Origin: Oscillospiraceae bacterium
GTDB lineage: Bacteria; Bacillota; Clostridia; Oscillospirales; Oscillospiraceae
DNA length: 20,938 nt
Assembly: GCA_018265835.1 (NCBI GenBank)
Contig: JABLYK010000038.1
Location: forward strand, 1 to 20,938
Direction of reading: 5' to 3'
A model generated the notes under the pieces. That model was not told the origin of the DNA, did no database searches, and saw only the letters and a list, made by a program, of their open reading frames with translations. Each line of letters opens with the position of its first letter. The first letter of the stretch is position 1. Positions 6,946-15,200 of this stretch are shown here, piece after piece. A program made the position numbers and the translations under genes.

Positions 6946-7078
6946 AAGCGGAACGCAAGTACCACTTTTCCGCTTGGGTTTGTCCCTCTCTTTTGTAAGA
7001 ACCATGTTTTCCAAACTCCATTTCTCCTGATGAAAACGCCCTGCCGGTTTGTCCGTTCCGGCAGGGCGTTTTCATTGC
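6946..7078 (+). ncRNA. Candidate structured small RNA divergent from LysR
   Basis: The candidate is about 130 nt and defined by a good promoter (6911-6939) and a terminator-like hairpin. The 5' end can form a perfect 10-bp stem, CCAAGCGGAA (6944-6953) with TTCCGCTTGG (6968-6977); the first bases depend on the exact start site. A pyrimidine-rich single-stranded stretch (6978-7030) follows, then the 16-bp terminal stem. The only ATG-initiated frame is 8 codons and has no convincing ribosome site. I recognise no Rfam family; it does not have the shape of 6S, SRP or tmRNA. An ORF of about 54 codons on the minus strand through the same bases has its Shine-Dalgarno only 2-3 bases from its ATG and is judged less likely. 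Confidence 0.42.
7032..7073. terminator. Strong bidirectional-type terminator hairpin
   Basis: A perfect 16-bp stem: GAAAACGCCCTGCCGG (7032-7047) with CCGGCAGGGCGTTTTC (7058-7073), and a 10-base loop. T residues flank the GC core on both strands. On the plus strand it would end the candidate small RNA; on the minus strand it could stop read-through from the TIR-LRR gene toward LysR. Confidence 0.7.
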
Positions 7079-7105
7079 GTTGTGGGAAGCATCTCGGTTC
7101 ATTCC

Positions 7106-7693
7106 ACCCCCATTTCTTCCCCGCGTCAGAATGAACGCGCTGCATTTCGTTTCCGGCTGAAGCCGAAAACTCCATATCCGCTTCTTCATTCTTCCTATCA
7201 AATCCGAAACGATGTTTCGGATTTGGTTATGGAGAGACAGCTTCCCCCAGAGGGGGAAGCCTTGGGTGGGCGCGTATCGCACCCCGCATCCCCCGGACGC
7301 AGGCGTGACCTGCGGCTGGGGGATGCGACGGTGCAGTTGGAAACGGAGCACCATTCGTAGGGGACGATGCCCACATCGTCCCACCGGTACGCACCGCCCC
7401 AAAAGGTCGGACGACGGTTTCGGCGCGCGAACCGCTTGCGTTCGCGCTAGACTACAGCCAGCGTCAGTCGCTGGGGGATTCCAAAGGGGGGCCCACATCC
7501 CCCTTTGGCGTGCTTTCTTTGCGGTGTTACCGCGTTTCTTTCCCACGAGGGAAAGAAATGGGGTAACAAACTTGACCTGCGTTGCGTCGTTCCCCTCATC
7601 AGTCGGCTCCGCCGACAGCTTCCCCCGGAGGGGGAAGCCTTGGCTCGGCGCGTTACGCGCCCCGCATCCTCGAGCCGAAGCGCAGCGAGCGTC
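7106..7693. repeat. Mosaic hairpin repeat array 3
   Basis: No gene recognised. It contains GCGTCAGAATGA (7123-7134) continuing as in array 2, and a CGTTTCCGGC/GCCGAAAAC hairpin. At 7200-7224 is AAATCCGAAAC with GTTTCGGATTT, the same stem as 11250-11274 with a different loop. Variant two-hairpin cores GCTTCCCCC/GGGGGAAGC occur near 7240 and 7618. A GGGACGATG/CATCGTCCC hairpin lies near 7361-7381, and a 28-bp palindrome at 7481-7508. 7456-7586 duplicates 3865-3995 with only a few mismatches. The array ends directly at the stop codon of the TIR-LRR gene. Confidence 0.85.
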
Positions 7694-9211
7694 TTATGAC
7701 TGCACGACGATCTCCGCGCTTGTGCCGGAGGCGGCGAGCGCGCGCTGTCCGGCGGCGTCGGTCGTGATCGTGCGGAGATTCGCCAGTCCGGCGAGCGGCG
7801 ACCAGTCCGGTTCGCCGGTGCAGCCGAGCAGCGTCAGCGCCGTCAGCCCGGTGAAATCGTTCAGCCCGGAGCTGGAATCCAGCCGGCAGCGGACGAGCAC
7901 CAGCTCGGCGACGCCGCGCTCCTTATCGAAGTCCCGGAAAAACGAGCCGCGCAGGTCGCAGTCATACAGCGCGACGTATGTCAGCGAATCCTGATGCAGC
8001 GGCGTCCACAGCTCCTCGCGCGTGGCGTTCGAGATCGTGAGCGACTGCAGCTTCGTCAGTGGCCGGAACACGGACAGCTCCGAAGCGTTCGCGCCGTTGA
8101 GACTGACGGTGCGCAGATCGAGGCAGCGCTCCAGCCCTGTGAGGTCGGCAATGGCGTTGCCGTCGGCCAGCAGGGTCTGCAGTTTTGGGAGATTCTCGAT
8201 CCCGGCAAGGGCGGTGATGCGGTTGCCGCCGACGTCGAGCGTCTCGATGGCGCAGGCGGGCAGCGTCTGGAGCGAGGTGATGTTCTGGTTCCGGAGCCAG
8301 ACGGTCGTCAGGCTCGGAAAATACGCGAGGTCGGACAGCTCCCGGATGCTGCCGCGTTCCGTGCCTGCGTCCTGCGCCGGTTCGGTGAACGAAACCGCAT
8401 CGCCGCAGACGTACAGCGCCGTCAGCCCCTTGAGATCGTCCACCGTGAGTTCGCCCGCCGGGATGCCGGCATAGTCGCGCGCGGCCTGCTCCAGAATCGG
8501 GTTCTGAAACGCGCAGACCGTGTCGCCCGGCAGCGTCTCGACCGCGACGGTCCGGGTCGTCCACCGCTCCAGATAGCCGGTGAAGTGGCCGACGATCGCG
8601 GCGGCGATCGCGCAGCCGAGCAGCACCACGGCGAGACACGCCGCGACGATCTTCCCGGCCCGCCCTTTCTTCGCCTTTTTGGGCTTCTCCGCTTTCTTCT
8701 TCCCCCGCTTCGGCTTCGCGGGCGGCGCGGGCGGCGCCGCGTCCGCATCCGAAAACGCCTCGGAGCGCAGCAGCGGCGCGGTATAGAGCTTGTCGTAGAA
8801 ATAGTCCTCGCTGGGGTAGGTGTATTTCATCAGCGCGAAGATGTTGCCGAGCTGCAGCTCCATGCCGGGAGAGAGCTGCGTCTCCTCCAGAAAGATGCTG
8901 ATCGTCTTTTTCTTTTTCGTGAGCGCGTAGTGCAGCTCCTTGCGGCAGTTGTCCGAGGCGAGGTACGCCGGCGAGACGAACGCCAGCACAAGGTGCGCGC
9001 CGTACAGGTGCGACGCGATGCACTCCGTCCACTCGCTGCCGGCTTCGATGCCCTCGTCGTACCAGATGCGGTAGCCGCGTTCGTGCATATCGCCGACGAT
9101 CTCCAGCACCGCGTCCGCGTCGGCATGGGCGTAGCTGATGAAAATATAAGGCTCGCTGCCTTCATAGGGTTTGAACAGGCTGGGCAAAGAACCACCATCT
9201 CTTTCTGTCAT
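7694..9211 (-). CDS. TIR domain, transmembrane helix and leucine-rich repeat protein, 505 aa
   Basis: Residues 20-150 form a TIR (TIR_2-like) domain: FISYAHADAD (24-33), the WYDEGIEAGSEW loop (50-61) and SPAYLASDNCRKEL (80-93). Glu92 sits where NADase-active TIR domains have their catalytic Glu. Residues 158-186 are a Pro/Ala then Lys-rich linker, 187-208 a single hydrophobic helix, and about 255-485 some nine or ten leucine-rich repeats of roughly 21-23 residues (for example LTTVWLRNQNITSLQTLP, then IETLDVGGNRITALAGI). The positive patch before the helix predicts TIR inside and LRR outside: a type II receptor-like protein, with domain order inverted compared with animal Toll-like receptors. 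No signal peptide. ATG at 9211 has no clear Shine-Dalgarno or promoter; a TTG at codon 9 is an alternative start. It stands alone between repeat arrays. Function (defence, surface sensing or NAD signalling) is inference. Confidence 0.9.
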   Translation of the reverse strand: MTERDGGSLPSLFKPYEGSEPYIFISYAHADADAVLEIVGDMHERGYRIWYDEGIEAGSEWTECIASHLYGAHLVLAFVSPAYLASDNCRKELHYALTKKKKTISIFLEETQLSPGMELQLGNIFALMKYTYPSEDYFYDKLYTAPLLRSEAFSDADAAPPAPPAKPKRGKKKAEKPKKAKKGRAGKIVAACLAVVLLGCAIAAAIVGHFTGYLERWTTRTVAVETLPGDTVCAFQNPILEQAARDYAGIPAGELTVDDLKGLTALYVCGDAVSFTEPAQDAGTERGSIRELSDLAYFPSLTTVWLRNQNITSLQTLPACAIETLDVGGNRITALAGIENLPKLQTLLADGNAIADLTGLERCLDLRTVSLNGANASELSVFRPLTKLQSLTISNATREELWTPLHQDSLTYVALYDCDLRGSFFRDFDKERGVAELVLVRCRLDSSSGLNDFTGLTALTLLGCTGEPDWSPLAGLANLRTITTDAAGQRALAASGTSAEIVVQS

Positions 9212-9284
9212 ATGGGATTGATCGTTTATTTTCGCGTAAATTTATGAGAAAAGTCTGAACGCGCGGCGGCGCGGAGCTGGGTCA

Positions 9285-9495
9285 TTCCACCCCGTCCTGC
9301 GCCGCACGCCACCTCATCCGACCGCCCTTCGGGCGGCCACCTTCCCCTCAAGGGGAAGGCTTTAAAAGGGACGCACCCCGCATCTCCGGACGCAAGCTTA
9401 CCTTGCGGCTGGGTAAGGAAGAATGACAGTGCCGGTCAATTCTGTGCCGCTTGCGGTACGGGATGACCTTGCGCTGTCATTCTGACGCGAGGGGA
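9285..9495. repeat. Mosaic hairpin repeat array 4, overlapping the PHP gene end
   Basis: A two-hairpin unit at 9310-9360 has CCGCCC-TTC-GGGCGG followed by CCTTCCCC-TCAA-GGGGAAGG (9340-9359). 9360-9495 is an inverted copy of 4078-4215, including a long imperfect stem whose arms start AATGACAG. The module runs into the coding sequence of the PHP gene and supplies its last codons and stop (9477-9488 reads GCGTCAGAATGA on the minus strand). Confidence 0.85.
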
Positions 9496-10340
9496 AGCCT
9501 TCGCGCTTTCAACTTCTCCAGCAGCGCATACGGGACGCGCAGGTTTCCGAACCCGTGCCCCAGCGCGATGTCCGGCTTGCGCGCGCCGTGATAGTCCGTG
9601 CCGCCGGTGCAGAGCAGACCCCGCTCCGCCGCCAGGACACGCACGGCCTGCTCCTGCTCGGGCGTGTAGTTCGTGTACATGGCCTCCAGCCCCACGGCGC
9701 CCGCCGCCGTCGCGGCGTCCACCATCGCCGTGCGCTGCTCCGGCGTGTAGCGGTATTTGAACAGGTGCGCCACGACCGGCAGCCCGCCCGCCGCGCGCAG
9801 CGTTTCGACGGACTCCTCCAGCGGGATGTTGTAGCGCGCGACGTAAAACGGCTTGCCGCGGCCAAGGAGGTTTTTCATCCCGTCCTGCACGGACGCAACG
9901 TAGCCGCGCCGCATGAGGTACTCGGAGATGTGCGGGCGGCCGAGCATCGTCTGGCCGGGGAACTCGGCGTGCAGCGCGTCCATCGTGATGGGATACCCCG
10001 CGTCGTGCAGGCGCTGCACCATCGTCTCGTTGCGGGCGTTGCGCTCGGCGGTCGCGCGCGCCATCATGGCGCGCAGCCGGGGATGCCCGGCGTCCATGTA
10101 GTACCCCAGCACATGCACCTCCACGCCGTCGTAGATCGTGGACAGCTCCACGCCGGGCACGACCTCCACGCCGTACCGCGCCCCGGCCCCGATGGCCTCC
10201 GGCAGACCCGCGAACGTGTCGTGGTCCGTGACGGCGACGGCGCGCAGGCCAAGCTCTGCCGCCTTGCGCACAACCTCCGCCGGTGCGTCCGAGCCGTCGG
10301 ACGCGAGGGTGTGCACGTGCAGATCAATCCAGTCCGGCAT
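9477..10340 (-). CDS. PHP domain metal-dependent phosphoesterase, 287 aa
   Basis: Member of the PHP family related to YciV/RNase AM (COG0613). These enzymes hydrolyse nucleoside 3',5'-bisphosphates or short 5'-end RNA using a three-metal site; the exact substrate here is unproven. Visible metal motifs are DLHVHT (6-11), AVTDHDT (36-42), PGVELS (around 62-67), a His in VVAHLFKY and GTDYHG near the C-terminus. The start at 10340 has GGAGG nine bases upstream and overlaps the end of the thiamine pyrophosphokinase gene by 17 bp, suggesting translational coupling. The C-terminus RRLPLASE is encoded by a dispersed repeat module, so the ancestral end was probably longer or different. Downstream is the TIR-LRR gene, separated by 265 bp of mostly repeats. 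Confidence 0.87.
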   Translation of the reverse strand: MPDWIDLHVHTLASDGSDAPAEVVRKAAELGLRAVAVTDHDTFAGLPEAIGAGARYGVEVVPGVELSTIYDGVEVHVLGYYMDAGHPRLRAMMARATAERNARNETMVQRLHDAGYPITMDALHAEFPGQTMLGRPHISEYLMRRGYVASVQDGMKNLLGRGKPFYVARYNIPLEESVETLRAAGGLPVVAHLFKYRYTPEQRTAMVDAATAAGAVGLEAMYTNYTPEQEQAVRVLAAERGLLCTGGTDYHGARKPDIALGHGFGNLRVPYALLEKLKARRLPLASE

Positions 10341-10986
10341 CGTCCGCAGCCTCCGGCGCGGCTTCGCCCTGCCAGAGGACGAAAACGCACCCGTCCGCCA
10401 CGCGCACAAGCGCGGGCTTTCCCAGAAACTCGTTGCTCACGCCGAGCGGCACGCCGCACGTGAGCGCCGCGTCCTCCAGCTCGTACTTCAGCCCCCGGAG
10501 CGTGACGCCGCGCGCCGTATCGCCGCTGCAGAAGACGGAGAGGAACCCCTGCGCCTCCGCGCCGAAGCGCAGCGCGCCGTTGCGCACCGCCGTGACGACC
10601 CAGCCCCCGCCGGTGAGCCAGCCCAGCGCGCCGTGGTCGGCGATGTACCGCAGCGTCTGGAGATTGGCGATCGTGTGGTCGAGCCGCGCGCCGCCCAGCC
10701 CGCCGTAGAGCGCGAGCCGGCGGTAGCCGTGCGAGAGCGCCCAGCGGACGGCGAGCATCATGTCCGTGTCGTCCTTCATGGTCGGGTGCGTCTCGACGTT
10801 CGGGTGCGCCGGCGCATGGCCGAGCGAGTCGAAGTCGCCCATGACGAAGTCGGGCGCAACGCCGATGGCCTGCAGCGCGGCATAGCCGCCGTCCGCCGCG
10901 ATGACATAGTCGCCCGGCTCCGGACGCGGCACAGCGCCGCCGAGCGGAGCCGCGCCGATGATGTAACAGGTTGGTGTTTGGTTCAT
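10324..10986 (-). CDS. thiN: Thiamine pyrophosphokinase, 220 aa
   Basis: Converts thiamine plus ATP to thiamine pyrophosphate (EC 2.7.6.2), cytoplasmic. Family motifs are plain: AADGG (30-34), GDFDS (50-54), KDDTD (71-75) and GGLGGARLDHTIANL (95-109), the catalytic and ATP/thiamine-binding signatures. Length matches bacterial ThiN. ATG at 10986 was preferred over 11040 because AAAGGGG lies 8 bases upstream and the extension would be repeat-derived. The leader contains a perfect 13-bp repeat-type hairpin (11010-11044) close to the ribosome site. I looked for a TPP riboswitch and saw no CUGAGA-type core. It forms a two-gene operon with the overlapping PHP gene. Confidence 0.92.
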   Translation of the reverse strand: MNQTPTCYIIGAAPLGGAVPRPEPGDYVIAADGGYAALQAIGVAPDFVMGDFDSLGHAPAHPNVETHPTMKDDTDMMLAVRWALSHGYRRLALYGGLGGARLDHTIANLQTLRYIADHGALGWLTGGGWVVTAVRNGALRFGAEAQGFLSVFCSGDTARGVTLRGLKYELEDAALTCGVPLGVSNEFLGKPALVRVADGCVFVLWQGEAAPEAADDAGLD

Positions 10987-11007
10987 GGTGATGACCCCTT
11001 TCGGAAG

Positions 11008-12055
11008 TCTCGTTTGGCAAACGCTTCGCTGGTTTGCCAAACGAAGGAGATTGCAGCCTGCTGCAGCGCACGCGCAAAGCGCGCACGTTTGCAGGTTGAG
11101 CAGTATTTTCTCCGCCGCACATGTCGCCGGAGAAAATGATTAAATTCTCTTTCGCCGCTTCCGAGCGGCGAAACTCTGCGAGGCAAGGTGCGTATTGCAC
11201 CTACCCAAAGCCTTCCCCTTGAGGGGAAGGTGGCACGCGCTTGTAAACCAAATCCGAAACGGCGTTTCGGATTTGAAAGGAAGAACAGAGAAGCGGATGC
11301 GCCGCTTTCGCCATTCGGCGGAAGCAGAGCGGAGCGCGTCCGTTCTGACGCCCGGATGAGGTGGCGTGGTTTCGCACCTCGGCTTCGTAGGGGTCGATGC
11401 ACTCCCAGAGCACTTTGTCGCCGCCGCTGGCGGCTCGGGCGCCCACATCGACCCGCTGGCACACGCCGCAGTGCGTAACCAGGGCTGGTTCAATCCACCC
11501 CATTTCTTTCTGCTCGTGCAGAGCGTCAGAGTGGACACGTTCCATTGCGCTTTCGCCGGAAGGCGAAAGCTTCATATCCACTCCTCCACGCTTCCTTTCC
11601 CAGCCGCAAGTCAAGCTTGCGACTGGGCTTAGGGTGCACTGCGTGATACGCACCCAGCCAAGGCTCCCTTGTGTAAAGGGAGCTGTCAGCGAAGCTGACT
11701 GAGGGATTGTTTCCAAACGTCCCGAAGCTTTCTGCATGACAACCCCTCCGTCACGGCTTCGCCGTGCCACCTCCCCTTACACAGGGGAGGCTTTGGGCGC
11801 ACTGCGTGTTACGCAACGCACAACACCTCATCCGTCAGCGTCAGGACGGAACAAGTCCGCACCCCGCGTCCTCGCGGCGCGACCCAACGAAGTGGTCGTG
11901 ACGCGACGATGAAGAATGGGGCAAGTCTACGCCCCCCGCATCTCCGACGGAATCCAGCGAAGCGATTCCGGAGGATAAGGAAGAACGGAGGAGTGGATGC
12001 GGCGCTTTCGCCAACGGCGGAAGCATAGCGGAACGAGTCCGTTCTGACGCCATTA
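11008..12055. repeat. Mosaic hairpin repeat array 5 (about 1 kb)
   Basis: The longest gene-free stretch. Hairpins in order: TCGTTTGGCAAAC/GTTTGCCAAACGA (11010-11044); TTTTCTCCG/CGGAGAAAA (11106-11136); TTTCGCCGCT-TCCG-AGCGGCGAAA (11150-11173); CCTTCCCC-TTGA-GGGGAAGG (11211-11230); AAATCCGAAAC/GTTTCGGATTT (11250-11274); a GTCGATG hairpin carrying an insertion (11390-11456); CTTTCGCC/GGCGAAAG near 11548; CCCAGCCGCAAG/CTTGCGACTGGG near 11600; GCTCCC/GGGAGC (near 11664); CCTCCCCT/AGGGGAGG (near 11769); GGAATCC-AGCGAAGC-GATTCC near 11950. No ORF has a ribosome site and a non-repeat sequence. Confidence 0.85.
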
Positions 12056-12130
12056 TACCACGGCGTCAAGCCCCTTTTCCGGCAAAAGATTGACAGAATT
12101 CAGATTAGTGAAAATTTTAGAACTTTTTTA

Positions 12131-12159
12131 TTTATATTGTTACTGATATATGATATAAT
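12131..12159 (+). promoter_or_regulatory. Sigma-A promoter of pyruvate carboxylase
   Basis: TTTATA (12131-12136), 17-base spacer, perfect TATAAT (12154-12159), in a sharply AT-rich block (12088-12165) directly after the repeat array. An isolated TTGACA (12090-12095) has no -10 at proper distance. Confidence 0.7.
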
Positions 12160-12165
12160 TCCAGC

Positions 12166-12247
12166 GTTATGACCGCTCCCGAACGTGTCTCCCGGCGCGT
12201 GGAGCGGGCTGAGAACTTCGCTGCGCTCCCGCGCAGCCGGAAAGGAG
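12166..12247 (+). promoter_or_regulatory. GC-rich structured 5' leader of pyruvate carboxylase
   Basis: The leader of about 88 nt can form two stems: CCGCTCC (12173-12179) with GGAGCGG (12201-12207), and GCTGCGC-TCCC-GCGCAGC (12220-12237). The second ends three bases before the AAAGGAG ribosome site (12241-12247). No known riboswitch core is recognised. An upstream ATG at 12169 opens a frame overlapping pyc, but it has no ribosome site. Confidence 0.4.
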
Positions 12248-12254
12248 CCCATCT

Positions 12255-15200
12255 GTGTCAGAAAAAACCTTTAACAAGATTCTGGCCGCCAACCGCGGCG
12301 AGATCGCGGTGCGCGTCTTCCGCGCCTGCTACGATCTCGGCATCCATACCGTCGCCATGTACTCCAAGGAGGACACCTTCAGTCTGTTCCGCACGAAGGC
12401 CGACGAGGCGTACCTGATCGGCGAAAACAAAAGCCCGCTGGGCGCATACCTTGACATCCCGGAAATCATCGACCTCGCCAAGCGCCGCGGCGTGGACGCC
12501 ATCCACCCCGGCTACGGCTTTTTGTCCGAAAATGCGGACTTCGCCCGCGCCTGTGAGGAAAACGGCATCACCTTCATCGGCCCGCCGTCCAACATTCTCG
12601 GCATCATGGGCGACAAGCTCTCCGCCAAGCAGGTCGCGCTGGAGTGCGGCGTGCCCATCGTGCCCGGCTGCACCGAGCCGCTGCGCGACGGGCAGGAGGC
12701 GCTCGAAAAGGCCATCAGCTTCGGCTTCCCCGTCATTCTGAAGGCGGCGGCCGGCGGCGGCGGACGCGGCATGCGCCTGTGCGAAATGCCCGAGGACGTC
12801 ATCCCCGCGTTCGATCTCGTCAAGAGCGAGGCGCACAAGGCCTTCGGCAACGACGACATCTTCATCGAGAAATACCTCGTCGAGCCGAAGCACATCGAGG
12901 TGCAGATTCTCGCCGACCAGTACGGCAACGTGCGCCATCTCGGCGAGCGCGACTGCTCGCTGCAGCGCCGCTACCAGAAGGTCGTGGAGTTCGCCCCGGC
13001 GTGGAGCGTGCCGGAGAGCGTGCGCGAGCAGCTGCACAACGACGCCGTGAAGATCGCCAGCGCCGTCGGCTACGTGAACGCCGGAACCGTGGAGTTCCTC
13101 GTGGACCGCGACGGCAACCACTACTTCATCGAGATGAACCCCCGCATCCAGGTCGAGCACACCGTCACCGAGATGGTCACGAACATCGACCTCGTGCGCG
13201 CGCAGATCCTCATCGCCGAGGGTCAGCCGATCAGCCACCCGGAGATCGGTCTCGGCGACCAGAACAACCTCAAGGTCAACGGCTACGCCATCCAGTGCCG
13301 CGTGACCACCGAGGACCCGGCCAACAATTTCGCGCCCGACAACGGCAAGATCGAGGCCTACCGCTCCGGCGGCGGCTTCGGCGTGCGTCTCGACGGCGGC
13401 AACGTCGGCACGGGCACGACCATCTCCCCCTACTACGACTCCCTGCTCGTCAAGGTCACGAGCTGGGACTGCACCTTCCCCGCCGTGTGCCGCAAGGCCA
13501 CCCGCGCCCTGAGCGAAGAGCACGTGCGCGGCGTGAAGACGAACATCCCGTTCGTGACGAACATCCTCAACCACCCGACGTTCATCGACGGCAAGTGCCA
13601 CACGAAGTTCATCGACGAGACGCCGGAGCTGTTTGAGTTCACCGAATCCCGCGACCGCGCGACCCGCGTGCTGAAGTATATCGCAAACATCCAGGTCAAC
13701 AACCCGGACATCGACCGCCACCAGTACGACACGCCGCGCTTCCCGCAGCCGCAGCGCGAGATCCGGAAGCAGGACGGGCTGAAGTTCCTGCTCGACACCG
13801 ACGGCCCCGAGGCCGTGAAGGACTGGGTGCTGAACCAGAAAAAGCTGCTCATCACCGACACCACGATGCGCGACGCGCACCAGTCGCTGCTCTCGACCCG
13901 CCTGCGCACGCGCGACATGGTCAAGGGTGCGGACGGCACGGCCGACATCCTTGCCGACTGCTTCTCGCTCGAAATGTGGGGCGGCGCAACGTTCGACACC
14001 GCCTACCGCTTCCTGCACGAGTCCCCGTGGGAGCGTCTGGAGATGCTGCGCGAAAAAATCCCGAACATCCCGTTCCAGATGCTGCTGCGCGGCTCCAACC
14101 TCGTGGGCTACGCGAGCTATCCGGACAATCTCGTGCGCGCGTTCGTCGCTGAGGCGGCGCGCGAGGGCATCGACGTGTTCCGCGTGTTCGACTCCCTGAA
14201 CTGGCTGCCGAGCATGGAGGTCGCCATGGACGAGGTTCTCAAGCAGAACAAGTTCCTCGAAGCCACCATGTGCTACACGGGCGACATTCTCGATCCGAAG
14301 CGCGACCGGTACACGCTCGAATATTATGTCAACCTTGCCAAGGAGCTGGAGCGCCGCGGCGCGCATTCGCTGTGCATCAAGGACATGTCCGGCCTGCTCA
14401 AGCCGTATGCCGCGAAGAAGCTCATCTCCACGCTCAAGCAGGAGGTCGGCATCCCGATCCACCTGCACACGCACAACACCACCGGCAACCAGCTCGCCAC
14501 CTACCTCATGGCGGCGGAAGCGGGCTGCGACATTGTGGACACCGCGATGGGCCCGATGGCGAACCTCACGAGCCAGCCGAGCATGAACGCGCTCGTCGAG
14601 GCGCTGCGCGGGGAGGAACGCGACACGGGCTTCGACCCGCAGCGCCTGCAGGAGCTGGCCAACTACTGGGCAGACGTGCGCCTGCGCTACGAGAGCTTCG
14701 ACAAGGGCCTGAAGCTGCCCGTCACGGACATCTACCGCTACGAGATCCCCGGCGGCCAGTACACGAACCTGCAGCCGCAGGTCGCGGCGCTCGGTCTTGG
14801 CCACCGCTTCGAGGAGGTCAAGGAGATGTACCGCACCGTCAACCTCATGCTGGGCGACATCATCAAGGTCACGCCGTCGTCCAAGATGGTGGGCGACCTT
14901 GCGATCTTCATGGTGCAGAACGACCTCACGCCGGAGAACATCGTGGAAAAGGGCGACCATCTCGCCTTCCCGGACAGCGTTGTGAGCTACTTCAAGGGCA
15001 TGATGGGCCAGCCGCCCTGCGGCTTCCCCGAAGACCTGCAGCGCGTGGTGCTCAAGGGCGAAAAGCCGATCACCTGCCGCCCCGGCGAGCTGCTGCCGCC
15101 CGTCGATTGGGAACAGCTCCGCCACGAGATCCGCAAGTTCTACCCGAACTATGAGGAGCCGCGCTCGCTCATCTCCTACGCGATGTACCCGAAGGTGTAT

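Noticed and set aside
7019..7028. Minus-strand mini-ORF starting MEFGKHGSY upstream of LysR
   Set aside because: AGGAG is only 2-3 bases from the ATG, too close for efficient initiation, and the frame runs through the LysR promoter.
6857..7546. 229-codon minus-strand frame over the LysR upstream region and repeats
   Set aside because: Most of it is repeat modules that also occur elsewhere in other frames; no ribosome site at its start, and it overlaps the LysR promoter.
7994..9247. 417-codon open frame antisense to the TIR-LRR gene
   Set aside because: The sequence is Arg/Gln-rich low-information shadow, while the minus strand shows clear TIR, membrane and LRR features.
10987..11180. TPP riboswitch upstream of thiN
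   Set aside because: No CUGAGA or ACCUGA-type conserved core; the region is occupied by repeat hairpins.
12169..12417. Upstream ORF overlapping the pyc start
   Set aside because: No ribosome site, out of frame with pyc, and Arg/Ser-rich as expected of an off-frame read of a high-GC gene.
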